A stretch of 64,000 nucleotides of DNA from Bremerella sp. P1 (GCF_028748185.1 NZ_CP118164.1:3621814-3685813); one strand, 5' to 3'; shown: positions 1 through 10,090, counted from the first letter of the stretch. Made by a program: numbers and translations. The notes: generated from the sequence alone by a model not told the origin.

Positions 1-224
1 TGGCTCTCGATCGTGTTCAGCGCCGCATTCAGAGCCCTTAATCTCGCTGCTGGTCCGCACAATCGGACCAACCCTTATCCTCCGGTTGCGAGCTAGCAGC
101 TTGTCCTGTTTTGCCTGATGGCGAAGATAGTCGTAAGGACATGCCCGGTATACTATGAGATTCCCACTAGGCAGCGCGAGTCGCTGGGCAGCCCGTTAAA
201 TCTACATAAACCAAGCGAAAGCCC
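1..224. other. upstream region of ftsH, no gene resolved
   Basis: This stretch holds only short open frames running in from the left edge (stops near 41, 96 and 119). One could be the end of an upstream gene cut by the window, but I cannot recognise any of the tails. No clear terminator is visible. The ftsH promoter should lie here, but no strong -35/-10 pair stands out. Confidence 0.3.
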
Positions 225-2288
225 ATGGATAACAACGACGATTCTCCCAAACGGCGGGGCGATAAAGGTAATTCTGGCAATCTCTGGTACATCTTGGTGG
301 CAGGGGCACTCGTGTTCCTGCTTGCTATGTACTTGTTGCAGTCGGGTTCCGAAGAGCTTGCCCAGCCTGACCTGGAGAAACTGATCGCTTCGATCGACGA
401 TAAGCCCGCCGAAGGCGTCGAGCCTGGCGTAACCGTCAAGCGAAAGGATAGCGACGGCAAAGTTTCCAGTATCCGCTACTCAAATTTGCGAAATGTCGAA
501 ATCGGTCCCAGCTCGGTCACGGCCGTTGTGGATCGATACAACAACGACAGTAAGGATCCAAGCACCGCGAAGACCGACGGGCAGAAGATTGTGACCTACC
601 TGGTCCGCAGCGAAAACGCGGCCGGCAAGATCCAAACGATGCTCGATGAAGTGGGTTTCACCGACTACAAGGCGACCGGCCCCCCGAACTTCTTTGAAAT
701 CTATGGCGGTCCGCTGCTGATGATTGGGCTGGGGATTGCGTTCTGCTACTTCATGATTCGCCGTATCGGCGGGACTGGCAGTGCGATCGCCTTCGGTCGA
801 AGCCGCGGCAAGCTGCACATGCAGGACGATTTGAACATCAGCTTCGACGACGTTGCCGGCATCGAAGAAGCCGTGGACGAAGTGAAGGAAATCGTCGACT
901 TCCTCCGCTCGCCCGAAAAGTACCAGGAACTGGGTGGACGCATTCCCAAGGGGGTGCTGCTGGTCGGCCCTCCAGGAACGGGTAAGACGCTGCTGGCCAA
1001 GGCCATCGCCGGCGAAGCAGGCGTCTCGTTCTTCAGCATGAGCGGAAGCGACTTCGTTGAAATGTTCGTCGGTGTCGGTGCGGCCCGTGTGCGTGACTTG
1101 TTCCAACAAGCCGCAGCGAAGAGCCCTTGTATCATCTTCATCGACGAGTTGGATGCCCTGGGTAAGGCCCGCGGCGGCGGCATTGTCGGTGGGCATGACG
1201 AACGCGAACAAACGCTCAATGCCCTGCTGGTCGAGATGGACGGCTTTGAAGCGAATGCCGGGATCATCATCATCGCGGCAACCAACCGTCCCGAAATGTT
1301 AGACCCTGCCCTGCTCCGCCCTGGTCGATTCGATCGCCAGGTGCTGGTCGACCGACCCGACGCAGGCGGACGCGAAGACATCCTCCGCGTCCACGTACGC
1401 AGCGTGAAGCTCGACGATACGGTCAACCTGAAGAGTGTTGCCGCGATCACCACCGGTTTCTCCGGTGCTGACTTGGCCAATCTGGTCAACGAAGCGGCCC
1501 TGCTTGCCGCTCGTAAGGGCAAAGCGGCTGTGGGTATGGAAGAATTCGATGAAGGGGTCGAACGTGTTACCGCTGGTCTCGAGAAGAAGCAGCGTGTGAT
1601 GCACGAAGACGAAAAACTGCGTGTGGCCTATCACGAAAGTGGCCATGCTCTGGTCGCGTACTGTCTTCCCAATACCGACCCGGTGCACAAGGTCTCGATC
1701 ATTCCTCGCGGTTTGGCGGCCCTGGGTTACACGATGCAGCGACCAACCGAAGATCGCTTTCTGATGACGCAAAGTGAACTGGAAAGCCGCATTCAGGTGC
1801 TGCTTGCCGGAACGCTGGCCGAAGAAATGGTCTACGAAGAGATCTCGACGGGTGCCCAAAACGACCTGGAGCGGGCGACCGAAATCGCTCGGAGCATGGT
1901 CACCGACTACGGTATGAGCGGCTTAGGCCGGGTGAACTTCCGTGCCAGCGGACGTTCGGCCTTCATTCCGGAGCAGTCGGAAGAACGAGCCCGGTCGCAC
2001 AGCGAAGAAACCTATCGCGAGATCGACCTCGAAATCAAACGCATCATCGACCAGTTGCTCAAACGCACCAAGGAGATGATGGAAGATCGTCGAGCAGCAT
2101 TAGTTGCTTTGACCGAACGTCTGATGGAACTGGAAGTCGTCGATGCCGAGGAACTGAAACGCGTCATCGAAGAAACCTCCGGCGGTCCTCGCATTGTGCC
2201 AGGCACCGAAGTGAAGCGGCACGGAACGCCTAAGGAGATTAACTCGGACGACATCCCGCCTGCCGGTGCGGCGGATCAAGGAAGCTAG
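225..2288 (+). CDS. ftsH: ATP-dependent zinc metalloprotease FtsH
   Basis: Membrane-anchored AAA+ protease that extracts and degrades membrane and short-lived cytosolic proteins. The 687-aa product has the family layout: a short N-terminal tail, TM helix about 21-39, a periplasmic domain, TM helix about 160-178, AAA+ module with Walker A GPPGTGKT (248-255) and Walker B IIFIDELD (303-310), then the M41 peptidase with zinc site HESGH (470-474) and the downstream acidic ligand in NDLERAT (about D547). Length is slightly above the usual 610-650 because of a longer periplasmic part. The start ATGGATAAC follows an AAGCGAAAGCCC leader with only a weak ribosome site. A perfect hairpin terminator follows, so the gene is probably monocistronic. 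Confidence 0.97.
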   Translation: MDNNDDSPKRRGDKGNSGNLWYILVAGALVFLLAMYLLQSGSEELAQPDLEKLIASIDDKPAEGVEPGVTVKRKDSDGKVSSIRYSNLRNVEIGPSSVTAVVDRYNNDSKDPSTAKTDGQKIVTYLVRSENAAGKIQTMLDEVGFTDYKATGPPNFFEIYGGPLLMIGLGIAFCYFMIRRIGGTGSAIAFGRSRGKLHMQDDLNISFDDVAGIEEAVDEVKEIVDFLRSPEKYQELGGRIPKGVLLVGPPGTGKTLLAKAIAGEAGVSFFSMSGSDFVEMFVGVGAARVRDLFQQAAAKSPCIIFIDELDALGKARGGGIVGGHDEREQTLNALLVEMDGFEANAGIIIIAATNRPEMLDPALLRPGRFDRQVLVDRPDAGGREDILRVHVRSVKLDDTVNLKSVAAITTGFSGADLANLVNEAALLAARKGKAAVGMEEFDEGVERVTAGLEKKQRVMHEDEKLRVAYHESGHALVAYCLPNTDPVHKVSIIPRGLAALGYTMQRPTEDRFLMTQSELESRIQVLLAGTLAEEMVYEEISTGAQNDLERATEIARSMVTDYGMSGLGRVNFRASGRSAFIPEQSEERARSHSEETYREIDLEIKRIIDQLLKRTKEMMEDRRAALVALTERLMELEVVDAEELKRVIEETSGGPRIVPGTEVKRHGTPKEINSDDIPPAGAADQGS

Positions 2289-2319
2289 TCGAACCAGCTT
2301 CACCACGATTAATCACGAA

Positions 2320-2358
2320 AAACAAAGAGCCAAGGGAATAGCCCTTGGCTCTTTGTTT
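2320..2358 (+). terminator. intrinsic terminator of ftsH
   Basis: A perfect 17-bp inverted repeat (AAACAAAGAGCCAAGGG / CCCTTGGCTCTTTGTTT) with a 5-nt loop starts 31 nt after the ftsH stop. A-rich and T-rich ends make it potentially bidirectional. Confidence 0.9.
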
Positions 2359-2425
2359 AGGTATGGTCGAAGCCAACGTTCGGACGCTCGAGGAGCTCAT
2401 TCCCTCACCTAGAGATTCAGCGAGG

Positions 2426-2938
2426 ATGATTATGTGGAGAGTTATCGGAGCGGTTGGGTCGATCTTTTTGGGTGTTGCAATCAGCATTTGGCAACTGAAT
2501 CCTGGACCAACTCCACCTTACGATACGTGGTCGATCTCGGACGAAGAAGCGCTGGACGTTGCGGAGGCAATACTGCGTTATCAGATCGAGAACGAGGTTT
2601 CAGGACGTAAGGCCAAAAAGGCACAGTGGCTGTTTATGGTCTTTGGTGATACGCCCTCGGACGAGTTTGTCGCCCGGTTCCAAGATTTTCCACAAGTCAT
2701 TAAATCGTTCGGCGAAGTCGATCCGGATGGTGATATCGTTCTCTTCATGATCAAGTCGGCCAGACGATTTGACGACACGACGATTCTGGCTATCGGCAAA
2801 GTCTACGGCGGGGATGACTCGCAGGATAAACCATTGATTGGCTTAGCTGGCGATGAAGATCTAACCGGTTACCGCGTCGAGCAGAATGATGGAGTCTGGA
2901 AAGTTGCTGCGGCGATAACAGCTAACACTCATCCGTGA
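2426..2938 (+). CDS. hypothetical protein with one N-terminal membrane segment
   Basis: Not recognised. The 170-aa product begins with a hydrophobic stretch (residues about 4-22, VIGAVGSIFLGVAISIW) that is a membrane anchor or uncleaved signal, followed by a soluble domain that is acidic and rich in aromatic residues. Longer in-frame starts exist up to 2345, but they lie inside the ftsH terminator stem, so I chose the ATG at 2426; the ATG at 2432 is equally possible. It has no operon partner: ftsH ends in a terminator and the next gene is convergent, overlapping by 17 nt. Confidence 0.6.
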   Translation: MIMWRVIGAVGSIFLGVAISIWQLNPGPTPPYDTWSISDEEALDVAEAILRYQIENEVSGRKAKKAQWLFMVFGDTPSDEFVARFQDFPQVIKSFGEVDPDGDIVLFMIKSARRFDDTTILAIGKVYGGDDSQDKPLIGLAGDEDLTGYRVEQNDGVWKVAAAITANTHP

Positions 2939-3173
2939 CAACATAGAAACCCCATACCGAGGCAGAGAACTCACCCGCGGCGAACTTTATTGTTCTGTCA
3001 TCGTGGTGAATCTCGTAGATTTCAAGCTGATAGGTTTGACCGTATAACGGATCAATTACTTCAACTTGGTCCTGGGCAACACGTAACCATTTGTGCTGCC
3101 AGATGCGAACGCCCTCGATTTCTAGCGGGGAGTCTTCCGGGCCCGCACAGAGAAATTTCCAACGGTCGGGCAT
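2922..3173 (-). CDS. small hypothetical protein, 83 aa
   Basis: Not recognised as a named family. The product is soluble, rich in beta-type residues and W/Y (SVWGFYVVTDEC at the C-terminus). Its ATG overlaps the stop of the response regulator gene upstream (TAATG junction), which suggests translational coupling in a two-gene unit. It converges with the gene ending at 2938. Confidence 0.6.
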   Translation of the reverse strand: MPDRWKFLCAGPEDSPLEIEGVRIWQHKWLRVAQDQVEVIDPLYGQTYQLEIYEIHHDDRTIKFAAGEFSASVWGFYVVTDEC

Positions 3174-3574
3174 TATCGCCCTGCTTCATACCATGAGTAA
3201 TGGCTGGCCATCGCTTCTTTCACTACGCCGGTCACAATCTGAATACTGACAGGCTTCTCCAGCAGTGAGAAGACTTCCACGCTCTCGGCCTGATTGGCGA
3301 TGGCTTGGTCGAGTCCGCCGGTCAAAAGAATGTAGGGAATGTTGATTCCCAGGCTGCGACAGGCCGAAATCGACTCCAAACCGGTTCGCTCGGGCATGTG
3401 GAAATCGAATAGTGCGACGTGAACTGTAGTTCCCTGAGCTACGTGGATTGCCTCGTCGCCGTTGGCTGCCAGGATGGGTTCAAACCCGCGACGAGCAAAC
3501 ACCTCCGCCATCGTCTCGCGGAAGGCGCGATCGTCGTCGGTGATCAACATTGTGGGATGTTCAGAATTTCGCAT
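3173..3574 (-). CDS. single-domain response regulator (receiver only)
   Basis: A 133-aa protein made of one CheY-like receiver domain. It shows the acidic pocket TDDD near residue 13, the phosphoacceptor Asp in ALFDFHMPE (about residue 57), the Thr of LLTGG and the Lys of LLEKPV. There is no output domain, so it probably acts by protein contact in a phosphorelay. No histidine kinase lies nearby, so its partner is an orphan elsewhere. It is coupled by overlap to the 83-aa gene downstream. Confidence 0.9.
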   Translation of the reverse strand: MRNSEHPTMLITDDDRAFRETMAEVFARRGFEPILAANGDEAIHVAQGTTVHVALFDFHMPERTGLESISACRSLGINIPYILLTGGLDQAIANQAESVEVFSLLEKPVSIQIVTGVVKEAMASHYSWYEAGR

Positions 3575-4035
3575 GGCACTGAGTCGCTACGCACGCGTAA
3601 CGTGTTGGCAGGACAAAAGCTTCGACGCTTTAACATGCAAATGTAGTTCCCATTTTTGGCTAGAAAGCCCACCAGGTGCAATACCGATCGATCGGATGCG
3701 GAAAATACGACAGAAAACGGTATCTTCCGGCCATTTTCACATTCGGCTAAGGGCAACTTTACCGACAGCTGCTGCCAATCTGACAGGAACATGTGGAAAA
3801 CCTGCCCACTTTATCAGCAATGTTGATACTACCCTCGATTTTCGGTCTCTTAATGAAGGGGTACTTATAACTAAGTCGTGATTCCGCTATAACTTGTGAC
3901 ATGCGAGCGGCCCCTTTCGATGGATGGTCGGAGTAGCGGCCGAAGGGCGCTGATTGCGTCAAAAAGCGATCTGAAGACAACACTTGTAAGCGATATTTCG
4001 CCCTACCAGCGAAATGTCGATTTCGGAAAGGGTCT
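3575..4035. other. divergent intergenic region before sdhC
   Basis: 461 nt between the divergently read response regulator and sdhC genes. Only short, low-quality open frames cross it. It should contain both promoters. I see no riboswitch-like or strongly repeated structure. Confidence 0.5.
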
Positions 4036-4887
4036 GTGGTGAGCTCGGCACCTAGTTTTTTACAACGCAACGAGTTCCTGTTGCGTCGCCTGCATTCTTT
4101 AACCGGCCTGATCCCCATCGGTGCCTACATGGTGGTGCACCTCTCGGTGAACGCCAGCGTGTTCGGCTCGCCGCGGTTGTTTCAGCGGTTAGTGTTTCAT
4201 ATCCATTCGCTGGGGCCACTGTTGCCGCTGGTCGAATGGTCGCTGATCTTTCTGCCGATCATCTTTCACGCCGTGTACGGCTTGATCATCACGAAAGATG
4301 GCAACCCGAACACGCAAAGCTACCCCTATAACAGCAACTTCCGCTACACGATGCAGCGGGCAACAGGGCTGATTGCGTTCCTGTTTATTGCCTGGCACGT
4401 GTTTCACATGCACGGTTGGATTCATGCCAGCTTCTGGGTGAATAACATTGCTCATCCGCTGTTCGGTGCTCAGTTCTCGCCGTACAACGCGGCCAGTAGC
4501 GGTGCCGAAGCGATGCAGGCCTCGATCATCGTGCCGATTCTCTACGCGATCGGCGTGCTGGCGGCCACGTTCCACTTCACCAACGGTCTGTTCACCTTTG
4601 GGATTACCTGGGGTTTCTGGATCAGTGCCAAGGCCCAGGAGAAGGCCAAGATTGTGGCCAACGTGCTGTTCGTTGTTCTGGCCGTCGTTGGCATGACTTC
4701 GATCATCGGGCTTTACTCGATGAGTTCAGAGAAGATCGCCGAAGTGCGTAAGGAAGAAGACAAAGCCTACGAGCTGCTGGTCGAAACAGGCGACATTGTG
4801 CCGAACGATCATAAGCACTCCAAAGAGTCGAAGTACTACCACGCGGAAGAATCGGACGACGCCGCCCAGGCCGAGTCGAAGCGTTAA
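4036..4887 (+). CDS. sdhC: succinate dehydrogenase cytochrome b558 subunit
   Basis: Membrane anchor of complex II, passing electrons from the Fe-S subunit to quinone through b-type haem. The 283-aa protein has five predicted membrane helices and conserved His residues in the pattern of the single-subunit (type B) cytochrome b558 family: early RRLHSLTG, MVVHLSVN, and WHVFHMHG mid-protein. It opens the sdhC-sdhA-sdhB order typical of menaquinone-linked enzymes. Start is GTG at 4036 or the immediately following GTG at 4039. The C-terminal tail is hydrophilic and rich in Glu/Lys. Confidence 0.93.
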   Translation: MVSSAPSFLQRNEFLLRRLHSLTGLIPIGAYMVVHLSVNASVFGSPRLFQRLVFHIHSLGPLLPLVEWSLIFLPIIFHAVYGLIITKDGNPNTQSYPYNSNFRYTMQRATGLIAFLFIAWHVFHMHGWIHASFWVNNIAHPLFGAQFSPYNAASSGAEAMQASIIVPILYAIGVLAATFHFTNGLFTFGITWGFWISAKAQEKAKIVANVLFVVLAVVGMTSIIGLYSMSSEKIAEVRKEEDKAYELLVETGDIVPNDHKHSKESKYYHAEESDDAAQAESKR

Positions 4888-4967
4888 AGCCACGCGACTC
4901 CTTTCGGTTAACCCCTGAAAGGAGAGACGCCGCCAATTGAAAACCCAAGAGCCAAAGGTGGACGGGA

Positions 4968-6956
4968 ATGGCAGAGAAGCGAGTTCTAGTTGTCGGTGGT
5001 GGTTTGGCCGGTCTGGCTGCCACCATGAAGCTGGCCGAGTTGGGCATCAAAGTCGATTTGATGAGCCTCACGCCGGTCAAACGCTCGCACAGTGTGTGTG
5101 CTCAGGGTGGCATTAATAGTGTCAACGACGCCACTCGCCAACTGGGTGACGACGAATATAAGCACTTCGACGACACCGTCTACGGTGGCGACTTTCTGAA
5201 TCACCAGCCTCCGGTCTACGAAATGGCCATGTGGGCTCCGAAGGTCATCGACCTAATGGATCGCCTGGGCGTTCCATTCAATCGAACGACGGAAGGTTTC
5301 ATCGACCGTCGTCGTTTCGGCGGTACGCTCTACAAGCGAACGGCTTTCGCCGGTGCTACCACCGGACAGCAGCTGCTCTACGCCCTGGACGAACAAGTTC
5401 GCCGCTGGGAAGTCGAAGGCCTGGTCAAGAAGTACGAGATGTGGGACTTCCTTGGCCCAATCCAGAACGAAGACGGAACGTGCGTCGGTGCGGTTGCTCA
5501 AGACCTATACAGCATGGAAATCCGCTCGTTCAAGGCCGACGCCGTTGTCGTCGCGACCGGCGGGTGCGGTTTGATCTATGGCCGCAGCACGATGAGCATG
5601 ACCTGTAACGGTTCGGCCGCCAGTCGCTGCGTGCAGGCCGGTGCCAAGTACGGTAACGGTGAGTGCATCCAGGTGCATCCGACGGCCATCCCCGGTGCGG
5701 ATAAGCTTCGCCTGATGAGCGAGTCGGCTCGTGGTGAAGGGGGACGTGTTTGGGTTCCCAAGACCCCTCATGATTCTCGCGCTCCGAAAGACATTCCCGA
5801 ATCGGAACGTTACTACTTCCTGGAAGAACGTTATCCGGAATACGGCAACCTGGTTCCTCGCGACATCGCCACGCGTGAAATCTTCGATGTCTGTGTGAAC
5901 GGCGGACTCAGCGTTGAGACCGATCGACAGTGCGTTTACCTTGACCTGACGCACATCGAAGCGAGCGAACTCAATCGTAAGCTGGGCGGTATTCTCGATA
6001 TCTACCGCAAGTTCCAAGGTGTCGACCCGTGTTACACGCCGATGCGGATTTTCCCGGCGGTTCACTACAGCATGGGTGGCCTGTGGACTAACTACGAGAA
6101 GAAAGAAAGCGGCGGTTTGGTTGCCGGTTCGCCGATCAACCAGCAGACGAATATCCCGAACTTGTACGCCATCGGCGAAGTCGATTACCACTACCACGGT
6201 GCAAACCGGTTGGGGGCGAACTCGCTGTTGTCGTGTATCTTCTCGGGGTTGTTCATCGCACCGGGTCTGGAGACCTTGCTGAGCAGCATGTCCCCAGGCA
6301 CCTCGGCTGCCGATCAGCCAGCTTCGCTTTACGAGGCGGCCGTCAAGGAACACCAGGAACGTCACGACAACTTGCTCAAGCAGAAGGGGGACGAAAACCC
6401 TTACCTGATCCATCAGGAGCTGGGCAATATGATGACCAACATTGCGACGGTCGTGCGAAAGAACGCGCAGCTCGAAGAAGGCATCGGCAAGCTGGCCGAC
6501 CTAAAGGAGCGAGCTTGGAAGTGTGCTTTGAGCGATACGGGCAACTGGTCAAACCAGAACGTGCTGTTCACCAAGGCCCTGCAAGACATGTTCCCGATCG
6601 CCGAGGCGATCCTCAAGGGTGCGTTGCAGCGTGACGAATGCCGCGGTGCTCACTACAAGCCCGAGTTTGAACTACCAGGCCTCACCGCTACCGATCCCGT
6701 CGAACATCGTCGTCAGGCCGAAGAGTGGTGCGACAAGTTTGAAGCAAACGTCGATAAGTTCCTCAAGAGCACCATCGCGACCTACGATGGAAAAGACGTC
6801 AATATCAGCTACGAAGAAGTCGATACAAGCATCGAGCCACCACGGCCTCGCCTGTACGGCCTCGTTGGAGCCGAACAGATCAGTGAAGTTTGGAAGGAAC
6901 GGAAAGCGAAGAAGAAAGCCGCAGCCCAAGGCGATCCCGCCGCTGCGACTGGTTAG
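4968..6956 (+). CDS. sdhA: succinate dehydrogenase flavoprotein subunit
   Basis: Catalytic subunit oxidising succinate to fumarate with covalently bound FAD. The 662-aa product begins with the Rossmann motif VLVVGGGLAGLAA, followed by the His-FAD segment SHSVCAQGGIN (about residues 44-54). The substrate and active-site region HYSMGGLWTNY and the NRLGANSLL motif are present. Its length and C-terminal extension (KAKKKAAAQ tail) fit the type B family. It lies 80 nt after sdhC, with a ribosome site AGGTGGACGGG before the ATG. Confidence 0.96.
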   Translation: MAEKRVLVVGGGLAGLAATMKLAELGIKVDLMSLTPVKRSHSVCAQGGINSVNDATRQLGDDEYKHFDDTVYGGDFLNHQPPVYEMAMWAPKVIDLMDRLGVPFNRTTEGFIDRRRFGGTLYKRTAFAGATTGQQLLYALDEQVRRWEVEGLVKKYEMWDFLGPIQNEDGTCVGAVAQDLYSMEIRSFKADAVVVATGGCGLIYGRSTMSMTCNGSAASRCVQAGAKYGNGECIQVHPTAIPGADKLRLMSESARGEGGRVWVPKTPHDSRAPKDIPESERYYFLEERYPEYGNLVPRDIATREIFDVCVNGGLSVETDRQCVYLDLTHIEASELNRKLGGILDIYRKFQGVDPCYTPMRIFPAVHYSMGGLWTNYEKKESGGLVAGSPINQQTNIPNLYAIGEVDYHYHGANRLGANSLLSCIFSGLFIAPGLETLLSSMSPGTSAADQPASLYEAAVKEHQERHDNLLKQKGDENPYLIHQELGNMMTNIATVVRKNAQLEEGIGKLADLKERAWKCALSDTGNWSNQNVLFTKALQDMFPIAEAILKGALQRDECRGAHYKPEFELPGLTATDPVEHRRQAEEWCDKFEANVDKFLKSTIATYDGKDVNISYEEVDTSIEPPRPRLYGLVGAEQISEVWKERKAKKKAAAQGDPAAATG

Positions 6957-7039
6957 TTTCCGCCTTCGAATGTGTCAGAGATGGCTTGGCTTAGGCCAAG
7001 CGTACAGCACAGAAAACTGGAACCTGAAAAGCTAAGAAT

Positions 7040-7897
7040 ATGATTGCCCATTCGCAAAATACGCCAAAAACGTTCTTCGTGAAAATCCTTCGCCAGGATG
7101 GTCCGGGGAAACCAAGCTATTGGCAACGGTTCGAGCTCGACTACGAATCCGAACTGAACGTGATCAGCGTGCTGCAGAAGATCGCCGCCAAGGCGAAGAC
7201 TTCCAACGGCGAGAAGACCACGCCTGTTTGCTGGGATTGTGGCTGCCTGGAAGAAGTTTGCGGTGCCTGCACGATGGTGATCAACGGCAAGGTTCGTCAG
7301 TCCTGCTCGTGCCTGGTCGACAAGCTGCTGGAAGACGGCAACGAGATCGAACTTCGTCCGATGACCAAGTTCCCGGTCGTGCGGGACCTGTTCGTTGATC
7401 GTAGCCGCATGTTCAACGCCCTGAAGAAGGTCAAAGGTTGGATCCCGGCCGACGGTTACTACGACCTGGGGCCAGGTCCGAAGCAGTCGCGCGGGAACCA
7501 GGAAATGGCCTACCCGCTGAGCGAATGCATGACGTGCGGCTGCTGCGTGGAAGCATGCCCGCAGTACTCGAAGATCGAATTGATGCCGCATTCCGGCGAA
7601 TCAGATGCCGACTTCGAGAAGCGTAAGCTCGATGCCTACAGCCATGGCTTTGTCGGCCCCGCGGCGATCAGCCAGGTGGTGCTGTTCAACTTGCACCCCA
7701 CCGGCAAGATGATGGCTGGAGAACGCCTCGACGCACTGACCGACGAAGGTGGTATTCAGGTTTGCGGTAACGCCCAGAACTGTGTGGCCGTCTGCCCAAA
7801 GAAGATTCCGCTGACGATGAGCATCGGCAAGATCGGGCGTGATACGACCTTCAACACGCTTCGCAAATGGTTCGATCGCCCCGCGAGCAAGCACTAA
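7040..7897 (+). CDS. sdhB: succinate dehydrogenase iron-sulfur subunit
   Basis: Electron-transfer subunit of complex II. The 285-aa product carries the plant-type [2Fe-2S] ligands around residues 69-89 (CLEEVCGACTM...RQSC), then CMTCGCCVEACP for the [4Fe-4S] cluster and CGNAQNCVAVCPKKIP for the second four-iron/[3Fe-4S] region. Third gene of the sdhCAB unit, 83 nt after sdhA. A GC-rich inverted repeat follows the stop. Confidence 0.96.
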   Translation: MIAHSQNTPKTFFVKILRQDGPGKPSYWQRFELDYESELNVISVLQKIAAKAKTSNGEKTTPVCWDCGCLEEVCGACTMVINGKVRQSCSCLVDKLLEDGNEIELRPMTKFPVVRDLFVDRSRMFNALKKVKGWIPADGYYDLGPGPKQSRGNQEMAYPLSECMTCGCCVEACPQYSKIELMPHSGESDADFEKRKLDAYSHGFVGPAAISQVVLFNLHPTGKMMAGERLDALTDEGGIQVCGNAQNCVAVCPKKIPLTMSIGKIGRDTTFNTLRKWFDRPASKH

Positions 7898-7909
7898 GCC
7901 ACTCCGGTT

Positions 7910-7946
7910 CCCTCGCCCCTTAGGGGAGAGGGCTAGGGTGAGGGGC
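7910..7946. repeat. GC-rich intergenic inverted repeat downstream of sdhB
   Basis: CCCTCGCCCCTTAGGGGAGA followed by GGGCTAGGGTGAGGGGC forms a nested inverted repeat. It resembles the dispersed CCCTC/GAGGG palindromic elements common between bacterial genes. It may act as terminator or mRNA stabiliser for sdhCAB; there is no U-tract. Confidence 0.6.
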
Positions 7947-7970
7947 GACGAAGGTACACGGCTGCCGCGC

Positions 7971-8774
7971 ATGACAGATGCTTCCAGTTCTTTAAGATTC
8001 GACGGCAAGGTGGCCCTGATTACCGGGGCCAGCGATCGCGGTATCGGCGGAGCGATTGTCGAGCGTCTCTCGAAAGAAGGAGCCTCGATTGTCGTTGCCA
8101 ATCGCCACGAGCCCAAACGCGTTCTCAAGCGGCTCGAGCGACAAGGCACCCCGTTTCTCTATCAAAACTGCGATGTCACCAGCGACGAGCAGATTGCGGC
8201 ACTGAAGACCGCGGCCGAGGAAAAGTTCGGCAAGATCGATTACCTGATCAATAACGCCGGCATCGAGCTTTGCCAGAACCTGGAAGACTACGCTGAAGGT
8301 CAGTGGCAACAACTGTTGGATATCAACCTGACCGGTGCGATTCGCATGACCCGGGCATTTCTGCCGCTGCTGCCATCGCCCGGCGGTGTCATCCTCAATG
8401 TGGCCTCAGCCCTGGGGCTGGGTGGGTGCGTTGGCTTCTCGGTTTACAGTGCCAGTAAAGCAGGCCTCAACGGCTTCACGCAGTCGTTGGCCTGGGAACT
8501 GGGGCCGAAGAAGATCCGCGTCGTCGCCGTCGCTCCTGGTATCGTCACCACGCCGATGGCCATGCGTTTCGCCGAAGAATGCGAAACCCGCGAGGAAGTC
8601 GAACAGCTACGCCAGGATATCGAAGCCTGTCATCCGTTGGGCGTTGGCGTGCCGCACGACGTAGCCAACGCCGTCGCGTTTCTCGTCTCGGAAGAAGCCA
8701 GCTGGATCACCGGCGTCACGCTGCCGCTGGGCTGGGCACCGCACTATGACTTGCCGATGCATCGGTATGTTTAG
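7971..8774 (+). CDS. SDR family NAD(P)-dependent oxidoreductase
   Basis: Classical short-chain dehydrogenase/reductase of 267 aa; the substrate cannot be told from sequence. It shows the cofactor motif TGASDRGIGG near the N-terminus, NNAG, the active-site Ser in NVASALG, and the YSASK catalytic Tyr/Lys pair. The C-terminal LPLGWAPHYDLPMHRYV lacks the usual DGG end. I use the ATG at 7971: the longer frame back to 7839 runs into sdhB and through the GC-rich inverted repeat. It overlaps the convergent gene by 4 nt. Confidence 0.88.
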   Translation: MTDASSSLRFDGKVALITGASDRGIGGAIVERLSKEGASIVVANRHEPKRVLKRLERQGTPFLYQNCDVTSDEQIAALKTAAEEKFGKIDYLINNAGIELCQNLEDYAEGQWQQLLDINLTGAIRMTRAFLPLLPSPGGVILNVASALGLGGCVGFSVYSASKAGLNGFTQSLAWELGPKKIRVVAVAPGIVTTPMAMRFAEECETREEVEQLRQDIEACHPLGVGVPHDVANAVAFLVSEEASWITGVTLPLGWAPHYDLPMHRYV

Positions 8775-9259
8775 GTCGCGGGATACATTTGCTGTTCGAC
8801 TTTGCGATCGATCTGCTCCTGAAGTTCTTCGATCGTCATTTTCTTGCCCTTGATGGCATCGGCCTGCTTGCCGGTGAACCTGTACATCGAGCTTTCTTCT
8901 GTCGACTTGATTATTCCAAAGTAATAGATCTCGGTTCGGGTGATCGTTTTTGGGCCTTGGATGTCGACCGTCTTATTTCCGTATGTTGGAAAACGAATGT
9001 ATACTCCGGTGCCATCGGGAAGGGAAACACGGATACTAGTATCGGGACCTCTCGTGCTTGGCAAATGGACGGTACCATTTGCGTCGGTCACGGCATGACC
9101 GTATTGAGAATTGAAGAACCCAACCGGAGCGTTCGCGACAGGTTTGCCAAAGACTTTTACGGTAAGTGACGGTGGCGAAATCCAATCCAGCGACGCAAGA
9201 TAGATCACGACAAGAATCAGCCCGAAGACAGCCGGAATGATGAAGTCGTTCTTGGTCAT
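8771..9259 (-). CDS. hypothetical membrane-anchored protein
   Basis: Not recognised. The 162-aa product has one N-terminal helix (about residues 6-24, FIIPAVFGLILVVIYLASL), then a beta-rich domain. The stretch TVKVFGKPVANAPVGFFNSQ with DANGTVHLPST resembles a carboxypeptidase-regulatory/transthyretin-like fold, followed by a charged C-terminal helix. It probably sits at the membrane with the bulk outside the cytoplasm. It lies 48 nt downstream of the hydrolase gene on the same strand, so it may be co-transcribed. Confidence 0.6.
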   Translation of the reverse strand: MTKNDFIIPAVFGLILVVIYLASLDWISPPSLTVKVFGKPVANAPVGFFNSQYGHAVTDANGTVHLPSTRGPDTSIRVSLPDGTGVYIRFPTYGNKTVDIQGPKTITRTEIYYFGIIKSTEESSMYRFTGKQADAIKGKKMTIEELQEQIDRKVEQQMYPAT

Positions 9260-9307
9260 AGTGGCGTTGGGTGAGCGGTCGATGGTTGGAGACTAGCTCC
9301 AATGCTA

Positions 9308-10090
9308 CTAGACCGAACCCAAGAAATCCAACGTGATTGCGGCGGCTTCGTCCGTCTTTTCGTAGGGGACCATGTGCCCGCACTCTTCCAGGACGGCCAG
9401 CTTGGCATTGGGCAAATGCTCTGTGTAGTACTCGCCGTGGGCCAATGGGATCAGCTTGTCATGACGGCCCCAGATGACTTGTACCGGGCCGTCCAGCCGA
9501 TGCAGGTGCCCTGCCAGTTTGGGATCGTGCAGATAAGGGTTCCAGCCAACACGAGCCGTCGCTTCACGTGCTCGCAGCCACATGAGGATCCGCGGGTCGT
9601 TGGTATCGGCTGGGAAGTAGTCGATCGCTTCCTGGCTGGCGGGATCGAAGAAGAGCAACTCGCGGAGCTTGTCGAAGCTGTCGATGAACAGCTCTTCCAT
9701 CGGGGACCCATCCACGTGCAAACCGGCTGCGGCGATCATCACCAGCGGGCCGATCAGGTTGGGGCGAATCAGTTTCACTTCGGCCGCGGTCCAGGCACCC
9801 AGAGAGTAGCTGACGACCGGAACGTTCTCCAGGTTTAGCTCGCCCAGCAGGTCGACATAGTGCCAGGCCAGGTCGTGGATGTCTTCGATCTGGTCCAGGC
9901 CTTCGCTGAGCGCGAAGCCAGGATGAGCCGGTAGGTAGACGGTGTACTTCTCGGCCAGCTTGTGATGAAACGCGATCGGTTCGGTCTCGCCGCCAGCTGA
10001 GTGCAGGTAAAGCAGCGGAGGACCTTCGCCCAGGATGGTGAGCTGCGTTTTCTTACCGGCGATGTTGAGCGTCTTGTTTTCAGTTTTCAT
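9308..10090 (-). CDS. alpha/beta hydrolase
   Basis: 260-aa alpha/beta-hydrolase-fold protein. Visible are the oxyanion region LLYLHSAGG, the nucleophile elbow VSYSLGAW (Ser replaces the usual first Gly of GxSxG), the acid in WGRHDKLIP and the His in ECGHMVPYE. The substrate is unknown. It is 56 nt downstream of the luciferase-like oxidoreductase gene on the same strand. The linkage suggests a joint small-molecule catabolic role, which is inference only. Confidence 0.85.
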   Translation of the reverse strand: MKTENKTLNIAGKKTQLTILGEGPPLLYLHSAGGETEPIAFHHKLAEKYTVYLPAHPGFALSEGLDQIEDIHDLAWHYVDLLGELNLENVPVVSYSLGAWTAAEVKLIRPNLIGPLVMIAAAGLHVDGSPMEELFIDSFDKLRELLFFDPASQEAIDYFPADTNDPRILMWLRAREATARVGWNPYLHDPKLAGHLHRLDGPVQVIWGRHDKLIPLAHGEYYTEHLPNAKLAVLEECGHMVPYEKTDEAAAITLDFLGSV